A DNA stretch of 64,000 nucleotides from Membranipora membranacea (Eukaryota; Bryozoa; Gymnolaemata; Cheilostomatida; Membraniporidae): the NCBI GenBank assembly GCA_914767715.1, contig OU612075.1, positions 2,356,001 through 2,420,000 of the forward strand, read 5' to 3'. This document shows, in pieces, positions 33,956 to 47,044 of this stretch. Below the pieces are notes generated by a model. The model was not told the origin of the DNA. It saw only the letters and a program-made list of their open reading frames with translations, and made no database searches. Within the stretch, counting starts at the first letter, position 1, and the number at the start of each line of letters is the position of its first letter. The translations under genes were made by a program, and so were the position numbers.

Positions 33956-36276
33956 TTACAAGTTAAGCATAGTGGGATTGTTTGTGGACATTTGTTGTGG
34001 AGCAATATTGTTTGTGGAAAGCTGATTTTGGACTTGAGGGTTCATGGAATACTGCTGAGGTGGTACTGGTGCCATCATATTATGCTGCTGGATTGAATTA
34101 TTAGCCGGATATTGCTGCGGGGCTAAAGGGTTCGGGGGATGCCACTGGAAATTGGTATAGTTTGGTGGTTGTGATGGTAACTGAGGTTTGGCTTTGTTTA
34201 TGACATAGTTGTTTATCAGCTGCATGATTTCCATTTGGAGCAACATTTGTTGTTCTAGTGGTACCTCCCTTATCTTAGGAGCCATGCTACGGAGGAACAG
34301 CATCACTGCATCATCATCATTTTCTTCATTAAGTTTCTTTATCAGCATCTTATCAACATCATCTAGATCTAGCTTGCGTGACTTGGAGTTTTCTTCCTTT
34401 TTCTTCCGTTTAGCCCATGGACGAGAGTCTGTGACATTTTCCGCCCTAGCTACAAGTACAATATTCCAATAGATCATCTAGTTTAATAATGCTGGATTGA
34501 GGGATAGGCAATAGCTTGGGATTAGTAGGCCGGGCAAAGAATCATTATTTTAGTGGATATACCATAAACATTATGAAATTCGTCATCATTTACACTGTTT
34601 TGCATACCAAATTGAAATCAAGATTAAGTAACATGATATAAATCCCACAGGATGACACAACCACTAATAAAATAGATGTTGAACTGCAATTACAAAAAAT
34701 ACCTGCAGCAGAAGTAGTGGCTGGTGTAGTGGCTGGTGTACTGGCTGATATACTGGGGGTCACATCTTCAGCAAGTGTGGAAACTTCGTCTGTAAGAAAT
34801 GAGTACCATATAGCTTTGATAAAGATAACTTCACAAAATTAAACTGAGGCAGCTAATAGTTGCTGATTAGGTAAGTGATAAGAATGGTAAATTATAGACA
34901 GTTTTGTGGGCTAGGGTTAAACGAGAGACAATCCAAGTTATAAATCAGTTAACAGAACGTTACAGCTATTCTGTGACATTTCAGAAACACCAAATTAGGA
35001 TAGACTAAGATAAAACCTGAAAAGCTTCGCTCCAGACATCTATTATGAGTGAGATAAGCAAAACTTTAGTAGTTTACCTGAAACAACGATTTCAGATTCA
35101 TCTTCGCTAGATTCCTGACTGACCAGATTAGTTTTTGTCGTCCTTGTTTTAATGAAGCTGAATAACCAAGCAAACGGTTTATACTCAGCGTTAGGAGTGA
35201 AACTGTCCGCTCCACTCCCTGATGGCCTAGCTTCCCGCAGGTAGCGCCCCACTCTGGTGCGAAACGTCTTTAGTCTAAAACAAAGCAACATAAAACACAG
35301 GTAATTGATAGGTCTCCCAGTATAACTGGTTAGTTAGGCGAATGTAAATCATATAACGAGGCTTGCAAACGAAGCTATTAAAAAGCTCAAACATATTATA
35401 CCTAACGATAAGAAAATCAGCGTAGAGATCAACCTAAGAGCTTCCAATGTCTATGTTGCAAGTATATTGTTGTATAATAGCGTTGAGACCTGGACAATCA
35501 GTAAGGCAGTAAAGAATTTTATAGACAGTTTCCATATAGGACTACTGAGAACTGTCATTTACGTGAAGTTGCCAAACAAAAAAAGCAGCCCAGACCTGTA
35601 CAAGAAAGCCAAGGAAAAGTTGTGGAGCTAAACACCAAATGAAGCCTCGGGTTCATTGGGCACACACGCATATTGTATACTTCATATTTATTCTGTTGCA
35701 AATAGACACAACCATTAGAACGGCAATCTAACCATTGCAAATCAGTAGGAATATGCCTTTGCATCAGCTTATTTGGTGTAGTTTAGGCCAGTTTAGTACG
35801 ATATTTCTTCTTACAAAAAAAGCTTTGAAGCATGAAACAATCAAAAACAATCATCATTTTGGGACTGACACAAACCACAGACAGCTCCTATCTAGTTGTG
35901 CAGCCACCCATCAATCTTCTTTTCTAATAAATCTCCGAGTATAATAATAAAAATGTGCTACAGCACTTTGCAATAACAAGGGGAGATAGTTCATGAGTTT
36001 CAGCCATGAGTCACTGTGTGTCAGACTTTGTGCCAAAGTTAGCAGATCATGCATTAGCAGGATCAATCAATCTTAGCTGACAAGTGAGCAGTAGTTAATA
36101 AGAGCTAGTGAGACAAACCTGTTTTCCACCTCCTCTTTTGTTGAATCAAATTTTGCTCCAATTTCTGCTAGAGCATTAGCTTTAGTTGTCTTTTTATTCT
36201 TATAACTCTTCCGACTAGTGTCATACAGGCAGGGATACTCCCTTACTGTATCCATGAAGGCTATGTCATTATCCAT
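33956..36276 (-). CDS. MADF-BESS DNA-binding protein of the Harbinger element, 311 aa
   Basis: Exons on the minus strand: 36119-36276, 35078-35274, 34703-34789 and 33956-34449, phases 2, 1, 1, total 936 bases. Exons 1 and 2 encode a MADF domain (FMDTVREYPCLYD, then RTRVGRYLREARP and FSFIKTRT), a Myb-like DNA-binding fold. Exon 3 is Thr/Pro/Ala-rich. Exon 4 has a basic patch (WAKRKKKEE), a BESS motif (DDDAVMLFLRSMAPKIREVP) and a Gln/Pro/Asn-rich tail. In Harbinger elements such a protein helps the transposase reach the nucleus and the ends. It could instead be called a host MADF gene, but its position inside the terminal repeats argues for the element. Confidence 0.85.
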
Positions 36277-36487
36277 TACTGTAGTTGTGGATAGCTTAAA
36301 CTAAATAATTTATTGCCAGGAAAATGTCTGTCACCTGTCAGTAAAATTTGGAGAATGAAAGTTGTCCTTGACATTGAGTCTCTTGAACAGAAGGGAGAAA
36401 TATCAAAGATAGACCTGTGAATTCACAGATCAGTGGTACCCACCAATCATAGGTCATCGTAGGAGCGCACAACTCGCAATAAACTCC

Positions 36488-36517
36488 CACGAAAGTAGAA
36501 TCGATTCTACTTTCGTG
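36488..36517. repeat. Perfect 30-bp palindrome in the Harbinger subterminal region
   Basis: CACGAAAGTAGAATC is followed at once by its inverse. Possible protein-binding site or cruciform. Confidence 0.85.
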
Positions 36518-36646
36518 CGAAGGTATTTGTAAACGCACGATCTCTGTGTATTTTGTACCCACCAATCACAGCAATGCACAAGTGGTCGTGCATGATCGCA
36601 GATGAGCTCCTGGGACAGTTATGCAGTTGGTGGGTACCAGGCTTTA

Positions 36647-36930
36647 AGACCGAGTGTAAAATATGGACGTTCTTTTTTTATTTGAATTTTCCCAATCAAG
36701 TGAACATTTTGCCATATTATACTGTCAATTCAGAACATAACAAGTCTATAACTGGAATTAAAAGACCAGTGATATTTATGGAATCATTAGGAACACAAAA
36801 GCACATGTTGAGTTTCAAACGTGTAGTTTATTACATGAAATCTGAAATTATTGTTAGGCATGATGGATTAGAATGAGGATTTAAATAAGCCTGATAAATA
36901 AGCGTTTGAGAAACTATTATCTAAAATTTG
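36647..36930 (+). repeat. Left terminal arm of the CACTA element, second part
   Basis: Inverted match to about 49280-49670: AGACCGAGTGTAAAATATGG, CATGATGGATTAGAATGAGG and TTTGAGAAACTATTATC can each be found reversed there. Confidence 0.75.
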
Positions 36931-37052
36931 TACAAATGTGTAAATACAGTGAACTGCCAGGTATGTAAGATTTATAGCTACCTTTTGCAAATAAAACTGT
37001 AAGCAGCAAAAAACTTTCTGAGGCCTTGCAAATCCAATGCCAGCCATCTTAT

Positions 37053-40000
37053 TTAACAACTTTTTTTTCTAGTAGGCAGCAACACATGTAAAATCTCTGA
37101 CTCCTTGGAGTATCTGAAAACTTGGACAGCTTTACATTTTACATATGTTGACACACATGCTAGCTGCCTAAACACCGGACCACATTCGCACATTGGCCCT
37201 TCAAGGATTCTCTCACACAGTTCTTTCATCTCTAACACAACAGCCTGACCATTCACCAATAACATCCTATCAACGATCCCATAAACACCAGCACACAACA
37301 CAGCAGCACCCTTCTTGATCGTTTCTCTCTTGACAACTGCACCACGTATTACCTCGGTGAATATCACTCTCTGATCCCCCATCTGCAAAAATATAGCGAA
37401 ACACTTGTGAAAATTTTGAAGTCGTTTCACAGCATAATTCTTGTAACAAAATCTAACGTCAATCCTCGGATTAATTGATTGATAGAGGCAAAGGAATCTC
37501 CATCAAACAACGCAGATACAGTTTTGGCATTAACCTTAAAGACAGTTAGATATTGTTAACAATTAGGCGCATAGTGTTCTCAGCTATTATCCTCGTAATT
37601 TTTTTACTAGTATATTTATTTAGATGTTATAATCAAGGTTACATATGCACTGTGGAACAACAACAAAATTTGCAAGACTAAAATCTATGCCAATTTCTAT
37701 ACTATTTAATGATTGGGATATGTCAATAGATACTTTGGATTAGAATTAAACACTGTTAGAAGATTACATAATACACAAAAAAAAGTGTGAAGAGAAAAAA
37801 TGCTTGTGAAAAGATAACTCACACATTCTGTGAGCTCTTCCAGTCGTATGTGGTGCATTGCCAAGTCCTTTGGATTACCAATGATTCCATCCACCGCTGT
37901 AGGCTGTGTGCTGCTTGTACTGCACTGAGCTCGATTGTCTCTTTTCCTCATGAGCTGCAATTAATAAAATTATGGAAACTATGAATGAATTGTTTTCAGA
38001 ATTTCTGGGCCACGACATCTTCTATCCGTCATGTTCGGTCAGTCACTTTAAATTTGATATTCATACAGCCACTTTTTCAGTCCTCTCATTTTCTGTGCTC
38101 ATGTTAAAATTTATAAATTAATCCTGATACCGAAACAATGATAGCCACTATCATGTCTACTGAAAATTTGGTGATACAAATAAGGATTAGTTCAGTAATC
38201 ACCCAGGTATCTAAGCCTGAGTGCTTAACTTGCAGGACTATTTGAGGTGCTAACTCTAACATTTAATTGTTGTTTACAACTTCTCGAGAGATTTATGCCG
38301 TTTTAAAACATGACTATATCAATGACCTTATGGTGAGAAGCTTTTGGAATGATAGTGTGAGAGATATTTCCCTGAAATTTGACTCATAGATAGATAAATA
38401 AATAGAGACGTAAAAAAACTCATTTTTGGACGATTTGTGTTGGAATCGGTCTAACCATACCTGTCCTGCTATATCTCCCTTGTTGTTAGACACCTGTCTC
38501 CCTTCTGGACCGTTTTTCCGCTCAAAGGAAAATGCCCAGTATCTGAAATATATTATAAAATAAATTAATACAACCAATAAAGGTCTTTGCACTGAAATTA
38601 TGGTGCTAATGCTTGCCTACTGGTTATCATAGCTAATAAAAACCTGGGGTGGTCTACTGATTATGTAGTAATCAAGTTTTTTTTCTGAGCTAATAACCAT
38701 ATATTGTTTGATTATGCAGTAGATTCAGCAGTATTTTTCCGCATACAAAGTAAGCTGTTGCCATAAAACATATGGGGTGCCCTTTGTAAAAATTTGTCAT
38801 GTAAATAAAAGCATTGCATATGTGATATGCCAAGTTTTATACATGGCATACCAACTTTTATATGTTGCATGTCATAATTTATGTATTTATGCCCATTTTT
38901 CGATGTTATATGCCAATTCTAATGTGTGTTGCAGCATCATTCATATGCGATATGCTGACATTCATGCATGCTATTCCAACATTCATCCATGATATGCCAC
39001 CTTTCATACATGACATGTAATAATTTGTGTGTGATATGTTGAAATTCATGCATGTCACTTCAATATTCATGTTTGCTATGCCAAGATTTCTATTTTTGTT
39101 GAGTCATGTATCCCACTTGCTAGTTGTCTTCTCTCATTTATGTTATACCAACATTTATATGTGATATGTCAACACAAAAGTTTATGTGGCATCAAGAATT
39201 GTCATCGAGTCAACATGACAGACAATGAGAAGTTATCCTCACTTAGCAGTATTCTGTGCTCCCACTATAAAGATAATTACATGTATAATAGAGAGTGCGT
39301 TAGGTGTGCATTTTCCTCGTTCAGTCTCAGCACGGATAGTGTCACCCTTCCATCAATTTCCTGCAGTGCCAATCAACAACTGTTGTTAACTCAGCTACCT
39401 AAAGTGTGACTGTCATGGCCTAATGACAGTAACACAGGCCCCCTGCAGCCCTGCAGCCCTGCAGCCCTGCCACACTCCCTATATCTTTATAGTGGGAGCA
39501 CAGGCTACTGCTAAGTGAGGATAACTTCTCATTGTCTGTCATGTTGACTCGATGACAATTCTTGATGCCACATAAACTTTTGTGTTGACATATCACATAT
39601 AAATGTTGGTATAACATAAATGAGAGAAGACAACTAGCAAGTGGGATACATGACTCAACAAAAATAGAAATCTTGGCATAGCAAAAATGAATATTGATGT
39701 GACATGCATGAATTCCAACATATCACACACAAATTATTACATGTCATGTATGAAAGGTGGCATATCATGGATGAATGTTGGAATAGCATGCATGAATGTC
39801 AGCATATCGCATATGAATGATGATGCAACACACGTTAGTATTGGCATATAACATCGAGAAATGGGCATAAATACATAAATTATGACATGCAACATATAAA
39901 AGTTGGTATGCCATGTATAAAACTTGGCATATCACATATGCAATGCTTTTATTGACATGACAAATTTTTACAAAGGGCACCCCATAAAAACAATAGTGCA

Positions 40001-43000
40001 TGCTTGCTTGTGAATTTGAAGACCCTTCGTTCCTTTCATAGGTGCTGCAAATATGCCTTTGATATATAACACTACATTTGAGCCAGGTAGGATTAACAGG
40101 ATATTATTGAATAGTAATTAAAGTTTTGTCTTTTATTAAGAAAGTAGTGTCTAGTAATTTGCACACTGAATATCCAAATTTTGGCTCCAGAAAAATTGCT
40201 CAGATTGCAAGGTATAATATTAATCCATAGACTATCTAAACACTCTAGGATAATTGTACTATCCAAATTGATTGTTACTTGTTGGATTATCTGGTACCGG
40301 TAATTTTTCAAATCCCAGTATAATTAATATGTTGGTATGTATCGTGAAAGACATTCCACATTCTTATCAATCTAAAAATCAATGGCCATTGACAAATCTT
40401 CTTTCATACAAAAATTTACTCAGTTACTATGCTTTCATCTGATGGTTATTTATCTAAACTTACACATGGGCTGGTCCGAAACGACGTATAGTAGCTGGTA
40501 GGTGGCAGGCCATATGAAAGTTTGGTGGACAGTCATTGTATGTTCTAACGTATCTTCCTAGAGAAAGCTGAAGTAGCCCAGCTGCTCTGCTAATGTCTGT
40601 TTCTGTGATTGATCTGTTAAAGATAAAATTTAGCATCCATGAATTCAACACCACTCCATTCAAACAAAAATAAAATCTGCTGACATCCCCTGTACCGCAT
40701 CGCTTGGATGGATGATGAAGCATTGAAAAGATAATGGTCGTACAAATTGGCAACGATCGAGATGGAACTCCATGCCTTATGCTTGATATCCCAAACGATG
40801 ATTTATCGAATTAAACTGGAAAAATGCTAGCTTACATCATCATGGAATTAAATGCTGTTATGCACCTTGGTGTAACATGTGGAGATGATAATCTCTTTCT
40901 TTCTCCCCCTGAGCACAACAAGTTTTAGGCGTTGTCATAGTCAACACACTAACATTCAGTAATCATGTTGACTATAATATATCTCAATGCTCCCAACGAT
41001 TATACTTAATGAGATATCTCAAATCATGAGCATTGATAGGCATGAAAACCTTCTAAGTAGCTAATATTAAGTCTGTAGTCGCCTACACCTGCCCACACTG
41101 TACAATCTGCTATCAAACACCAGCAAAACAAGACTGAGAGGATCCAAAGCTCTGCCACTTGTATTATGCTGCCATTCTCTGATGACTATCAACAGAGGCT
41201 TGACAATCTAGCGCTACCAACCATCACTTTCCTTCACACTAATTGGCAACAGGATTATGAATCAAAATAAAAAAGAACATTTCCAACTATTTTACCTTGA
41301 GGTATAGATTTGGATGGCTTCGCACAGCTGGCATATCATACGATGTAAGTCCTCTGGTAGGAGTGTCTGAATTGAATAAACTGCGACCTGAGTTAGCTGC
41401 AACCAATCGTCAGCCGTCATGTAGGTGAAGCCCAGCCTAACTCGACACATGGTACCGGTCTCCACCTTGTTTACTAGACGGTCGGCAAATTTCTTGCAGT
41501 CGAAAACTTCTTGATTATGTAGCATTTTAAAAACACGATCTGTTATACCTGTAATAAGGACAAAAAAGTCTTAGTCAGTTTCGATTTACTTTGCCATGCA
41601 GACACAGGCACCATTTTTACTGGCAATGGGGGCTACAGCTGAGACAAATGGAAGATTGAAATGAGATGAGTGTTAAATTTACTTATCATCTCAAATGATT
41701 TCCTCTGCACTAATCTGTCAAGCAAAGAATCTTACACTGATTTCTATTCTATATGGGGACCCTAATAGGCAGACAATTACAAGGGACAATCCTTACTCTT
41801 TAGCTGAAGTTTTTAGTTGGTGTAGCAAAAATGAGGAAGTGATGTTGATAATATAATTACCTAGTAGAAGGTTGTGCATAGGCTCGACTACATGATTTGA
41901 TATAGGCTTGTGATAATGCAGCGTGTTCAGTATGGAGTACCTGACTCCAGTCTCCCTCTCGAGGTTCTTGGCCGTGATCCGAGGTAGATTGCTATCTTCT
42001 ATGAGCTGCACCCTCTCTGCCACTTCCCTAGTATGCACATCGGTTCTCAAAGGACCACTTTTTAGCTTTGACTGTAAATCATCTGTGATCAGGTCTGCTG
42101 TGCAGAAGGAACACCCTGCATATATGACTACTGTCATTATTTTATGTTCTAACAAAATTATTATTTACATGAAATAAGAGACCAAAGCATTGCAGAGAGA
42201 AATCAACGGAGCTTTGATAGTACAAGCAACTGCATCTACTGCTATCATGCAAAGGTCTAGGGATGCGAATCGATGGATTTACCCTGCCTTTTTATACTAT
42301 GGCAATACTACACCAAAATATTACTACTTGATATTCCTGCACAGTTTGAGCTCTTAAATGACCCAAAATTAATGTTTTTAAACAGCTCTAATTTCACACA
42401 AAATCAGTGACACACAATCACAACAATACAAACAATTCTGCATGGAACATTCCCATCCAACAAACATCCCAGATTAGTTTAATCATGTTATAATCAATAA
42501 TTTGTGTTCTTCTGCTATGTTCACCTAGGCAAAAATAATGCCAAGAAACAAAGAGGTGAGAGTCAGTTTCTTTTGACCCATGTATCTTATTCTCGATCAC
42601 TGATAATTATTTGTATCATCATGCATATTCACCCTTGTTTGCGCAATGAGATAGAAGTCCAAGCGTCTTTCTAATAGCAGGGAGGTCACAGGCCCAGATC
42701 ACAGCCCTCATTCGTACCTTCAACCCACATACTTCTATGCCCTCATCTAAGATTTGAAGCTCTTCAACTAAAGGCTGCAGGCCGACTTCCTGTTCAAAGA
42801 TAAGCAAAAATCTGTACCTGAGGTAGCCAAAATTATGTACGTTTTCTACCCGGCTTGTCATAATCCTATACCACATAAATAGGTCCATGATTATATAGAT
42901 TCAAGCATGAGACCAATTACTCTCCCAACCACTATCACAGCATTACTAAACTTCCTTCTTAGACTAAAATGTGAGAAAAGACAATGCTGCGTTATTTTTG

Positions 43001-46000
43001 CAAGACAGACTAATATCAATATTGACGAACACATACCTAGAGTAAAGATATTATCTGGTTTTTGGCGAATATCCCTTGGAAGGTTTAGAATAGAGGAGTA
43101 GATACCACCAAGGCTGTGTACAGTTCTTTTGAATTTCTGCCACCAGTCGATATTGATCATCAGACACAATGATAGGTCGAATGCCTCGTCCCTGATCCAG
43201 TCACGGTGCTCGGAAAATTGGCTACCATCAAACCAATCCCGATAAGTATCACTCCTATCACGTTCTTTCCAACTATTGCATCTGAGGGAAATACAAAATC
43301 AAGCTTGTAATCAAATCTAGAAGAATTGTTATTTAAATGCTTTGCTGAATGTTGGAAGAAAAGAATTGGATAATGATGACGCTAGGCGAGAATGGAATTT
43401 CTGGGCTAAGCCGCAGTTGCAGCTAAATACATTTCCGTAAATTTCTTTACTTGATTAAATGCCCGATGTCAAGGATAGGAAGAGCTTGTACCTTTACAAG
43501 AACTGTACAATCAGGTTCCTGCCAAGATAGTATGTATTAAAGAGGAAGGAATCGAAGGGGGTGCACGGGGATTAATCATGTGAAGTGACAGGCAAGACCA
43601 TTGGCTGATCAATGTAATTAGAGGCGGAGAATGGCCTTGGTCTCCGCCTCTAACAGCCAGCCCACGTTGCGTTCTCAAGTGGTCAAGTGTGTTATATAAG
43701 AAATTGTGATTCGCAGACACCCATAAATAAAGTTGAATAGAAGCTATGGTATAGCTATTGTTGTGTTGGCTCATCACACTTGGGATTATAGGGTTTAATT
43801 ACAACGGTCAATTTCAATCTTGACAACGATATCTAGGCAACCTCTAAAACCATAAATCATAACATCAAAATTGACCAATAAGAGCTCATATATTTTGAAG
43901 CGGATGATTTGAAATCATCGGAACTGGGCGATTTCGTATGACTTCAGTCATATTTTTACCACTTTCCAATGCCATTATTGGAATGAAAATTTATTGGGCA
44001 TGTGTATCACACAATTCCGCATCAGCACGTCTGATTCCCATTAAAAATAATTCACTGCTTCTCCTCTTAATTCCGAAAAAGCAGGAGGAATTTGAATGCT
44101 GCTAACCCCATTTGAATTTGATATGGCTGGGTGATCGCTTTACATTGACTGGCCCTTATATACTGGTCGAGCCACTTTAAGTCCTTTAACAAAATATTAC
44201 TCTCATTAAACTGGAAAGGCTGTTTATTAATAGCAATTATATAAATCTGGAATTGCGAATTATTCGCAGTGGAAGTTGGCTGCCGTGGATTCATGGCTAG
44301 ATCAGCTACCAAATTTCTGACCAGAGTTGGGCTTTCAGGAAGAGCACTCAAACAAGCCACAAAAAGCATAGTACATGAGGCAGAAAGCGCATCTGCATGG
44401 ATATGGCAACAGCACTGTGTGAAGACAAAAGCTAAGTAATCCTATTACTTGTAAGCTGGGGTTTAACACACTCACTTTGTTTTGTGGAGTTGGCCAGCAT
44501 TTAATTCCTTTTGTTATAATCCTTGTAAGGATTAGAATGAGGGGATTAAGTGATGATAAGCAAATTGCTTGGGGTAGAAGGCTAAGCAAGATTATGCCTT
44601 TAATACTCAAATTAAAGTAGTTTAATCTCTGCAGAGTGAAAATCAAAGTGAGTCTGAGTTAGATCTAAGGTTTTACAAACATAGGATTAAAAGCTTGGCC
44701 CTCGCATAAAAGGCAGGCAGAGCGAGACAGGAAATCACAGTCAGCCCACTGGCTGTAGCGCAAACAAGTCATCTCTCTGACTTGTGTATGAGTTGTACTA
44801 TGCTCAATGTGGTGAATTTGAGTAGCGAACGAGTGGCACGAGGGGCGGGTGCCTTGACGATAGCGACTTTGCGCCGATGAGTTGATGGAAAGCAAACCTC
44901 CCTGCACTGGTTTGGCTTAGAGTATAAGCATGAGAGTGATGGGGCGAACATTGTTGCACTGAAACAATGAAGAGTTGGCAGCCTCCCTGGTTGCGCAACA
45001 GCGTAAACACACCAATTATGTCAAACCACCGAAACTGACAAAATGCACTGAGGGATCGATGAGATTGATTGAGATGCTCAGCAACACACAGGGGTGGCTT
45101 CATGCTGCTGGGGCCGGCCATGAGGAGGTTGTACTAGAGAAGGCCTCGAAACAGCGTTTGACTCATGGTTTCTAGCTGAAGACCTGTGTGTTGTGCAGTG
45201 GTACGCGCACCACTGTATGTTGTATCTCTGGAAATTTATTGTCAACTCAGGAACCTATTGAATTGTGAAGAATGTACTAAGGCCAAAAAGTTTGGCTAAG
45301 ATTATGTATGAGAGTACTACTGCGCTAAGATGCAGTTGCAGCTAAAAATATTTCCAGAAATATTTTACTCAATTTATGCCCGATGTCAAGGATAGCAAGA
45401 GCTTGGACCTTTACAAGAACTGTGCAATCAGGCTCATGCCAAGAGAGTATGCATCAAATACATTATCAAATTACTCTCATTAAACTAGAATGGCTGTTGA
45501 TTAATAGCAATTATTTAAAGCTGGAAATTTACTGTCAACTCAGGAACCTATTGAATTGTGAAGAATGGGCTAAGGCCAAAGAATTTGGCTAAGATTATTT
45601 ATGAGGGTACTTTTGCGCTAAGATGCAGTTGCAGCTAAAAATATTTCCACAAATATTTTACTCAATTTATGTCCGATGTCAAGGATAGGAAGAGCTAGAA
45701 CCTGTACAAGAACTGTGCAATCAGGCTCATGCCAAGAAGTGTGCATCAAATACTTTATCAAATTACTCTCATTAAACTAGAATGGCTGTTGATTAATAGC
45801 AATTATATAAAGCTGGAAATTTACTGTCAACTCAGGAACCTATTGAATTGTGAAGATTGGGTGAAGGCCAAAGAATATGGCTAAGATTATTTATGAGGGT
45901 ACTTTTGCGCTAAGATGCAGTTGCAGCTAAAAATATTTCCACTAATATTTTACTCAATTTATGCCCGATGTCAAGGATAGGAAGAGCTTGGACCTTTACA

Positions 46001-46761
46001 AGCACTGTACAATCAGGGTCATGCCAAGATAGTATGCATCAAATACTTTAACAAGAATGGCTGTTGAATAATTGCAAATATATAAAGCTAGAAATTAACT
46101 GTCAACTCAGGAGACCATTGAAATAAATTGTGAAGAATGAATGCAGTTGCGGCTAAAAAAATTCTGTACATTTTAAGCAACTCACAGTCTAATTAGGTTC
46201 TGCGCCCCATAACGAGTTATGATATCCACGATCCAGGTTGAGATTGGTCGGTAAGGATATAGCACTGAGTACTTCAGGTCGGCTCCGCAGGCTTGTCTTC
46301 TCCTCCCAACTCTCAACATATTCCCACATGCTCCCTCATTCGTTTTATGACAGCAACGACATTTCTGACATAGCCATATACTTAAGAACTGGTCCTGAAC
46401 ACCTAGGTAAAGAATAAATAATTTATACATAATTTTGCATTACAAGTAACTTTTTCATTTTGATATAACTAAGTCTTGCACACGTCAAAGGGGGAATGCC
46501 GGTTTCTAGATAAGGTTTTTAACGCTTTACAGAGACATGTTTATATAGCAGGCTGTAAAGAGGTGACAGACAATCATACAAAACCACAAGAAATTGAAAT
46601 AAATGAACAATCCTTTGCATACCTGCAGAAGTTAGTAAGTCTTTCCATCTGTTTGGAATATCCTCTTCAAGAACTTCCTTGAGAAACCTTATTGTGCTGG
46701 CATTACTGTACCCTTCGCGCAAAGAGGAGCTGATAATTTTTCTTTTCTTAGTAGCATCCAT
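37053..46761 (-). CDS. CACTA (EnSpm) transposase, 671 aa in ten exons
   Basis: Exons on the minus strand: 46623-46761, 46186-46402, 43037-43281, 42633-42845, 41861-42115, 41296-41548, 40464-40613, 38461-38542, 37823-37954 and 37053-37382. Every junction is GT-AG with agreeing phases, and the total is 2016 bases without a stop. Start is MDATKKRKIISS. A Cys-rich zinc motif (CQKCRCCHKTNEGACG) lies near residues 55-75. The Tnp2 core follows: INIDWWQKFKRTVHSLGGIY, NLPRDIRQKPDNI, PLVEELQILDEGIEV, DLPAIRKTLG, CSFC and EPMHNLLLG. The DUF4218-like part includes MTADDWLQLTQVAVYSI, PNFHMACHLP and GPAHVYWAFSFERKNG. The exon 3 to 4 join lacks the usual IPGP motif, so that acceptor is the least certain. 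The 110-residue last exon is not recognised. Confidence 0.82.
38771..39986. mobile_element. Foldback element with about 500-bp inverted arms
   Basis: Ends are TATGGGGTGCCC and its inverse, flanked by 6-bp direct repeats AAAACA (38765-38770 and 39987-39992). The left arm (to about 39275) and right arm (from about 39490) are near-perfect inverses. They are built from degenerate 30-35-bp units around ATATGCCA and CATGTATG words. The loop has four GCAGCCCT copies (39447-39477). It lies in the intron before exon 8 of the CACTA transposase. No coding capacity. Confidence 0.85.
43391..46150. repeat. Array of about 293-bp tandem repeats with insertions, in a transposase intron
   Basis: Clear units begin GCTAAGATGCAGTTGCAGC at 45323, 45617 and 45909. 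An outlying unit starts at about 43413 and is cut by unrelated sequence (about 43535-44165, with a 15-bp stem TTAGAGGCGGAGA ... TCTCCGCCTCTAA at 43618-43654). Another block of about 970 bp (44255-45225) splits a second unit. I could not define ends or type for these two inserts, and they have no recognised ORF. Confidence 0.65.
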
Positions 46762-47044
46762 TCCTACTTAACTACTATTCACAACTGTGATGGTGAAAAA
46801 CATTTGGGTGTCAAAGTTTGGTCGAATTATTTTGCTCAGATGTCAGAAAACCCAGATGCACCATGTTTCTCCATTATAAAATTTTCCTATTGTTTCCCCG
46901 CCGCTTGGTGGATCATAATTACTGTCATACAAATAAACAATTGAATTCAATTTAAGCTGGCAAGATAAGGTTTACAGGATTGGAGCTATATAAATGGGTT
47001 GGGATAAATTGTCTACTCATAAACATTTAACCCCATGAGTAAAT

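Larger units (their letters stand above)
30503..36646. mobile_element. PIF/Harbinger DNA transposon inside the CACTA left arm
   Basis: Ends are inverted: TAAAGCCTTGTACCCACCA at 30503 and TGGTGGGTACCAGGCTTTA ending at 36646. Further GGTACCCACC words lie near both ends. Two convergent spliced genes are intact: a transposase (31100-33296, plus) and a MADF-BESS protein (36276-33956, minus), the usual two-gene layout of Harbinger elements. The unoccupied site survives in the other CACTA arm (about 49660-49690). The 3-bp target duplication expected for the family is not clean here. Confidence 0.88.

Noticed and set aside
39447-39477. GCAGCCCT repeats and other short direct repeats as a CRISPR array
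   Set aside because: No spacers of regular length, and the context is an animal transposon.
38771-39986. ORFs of 65-89 codons mirrored on both arms of the foldback element
   Set aside because: They are identical inverse copies in repeat DNA with no domain.
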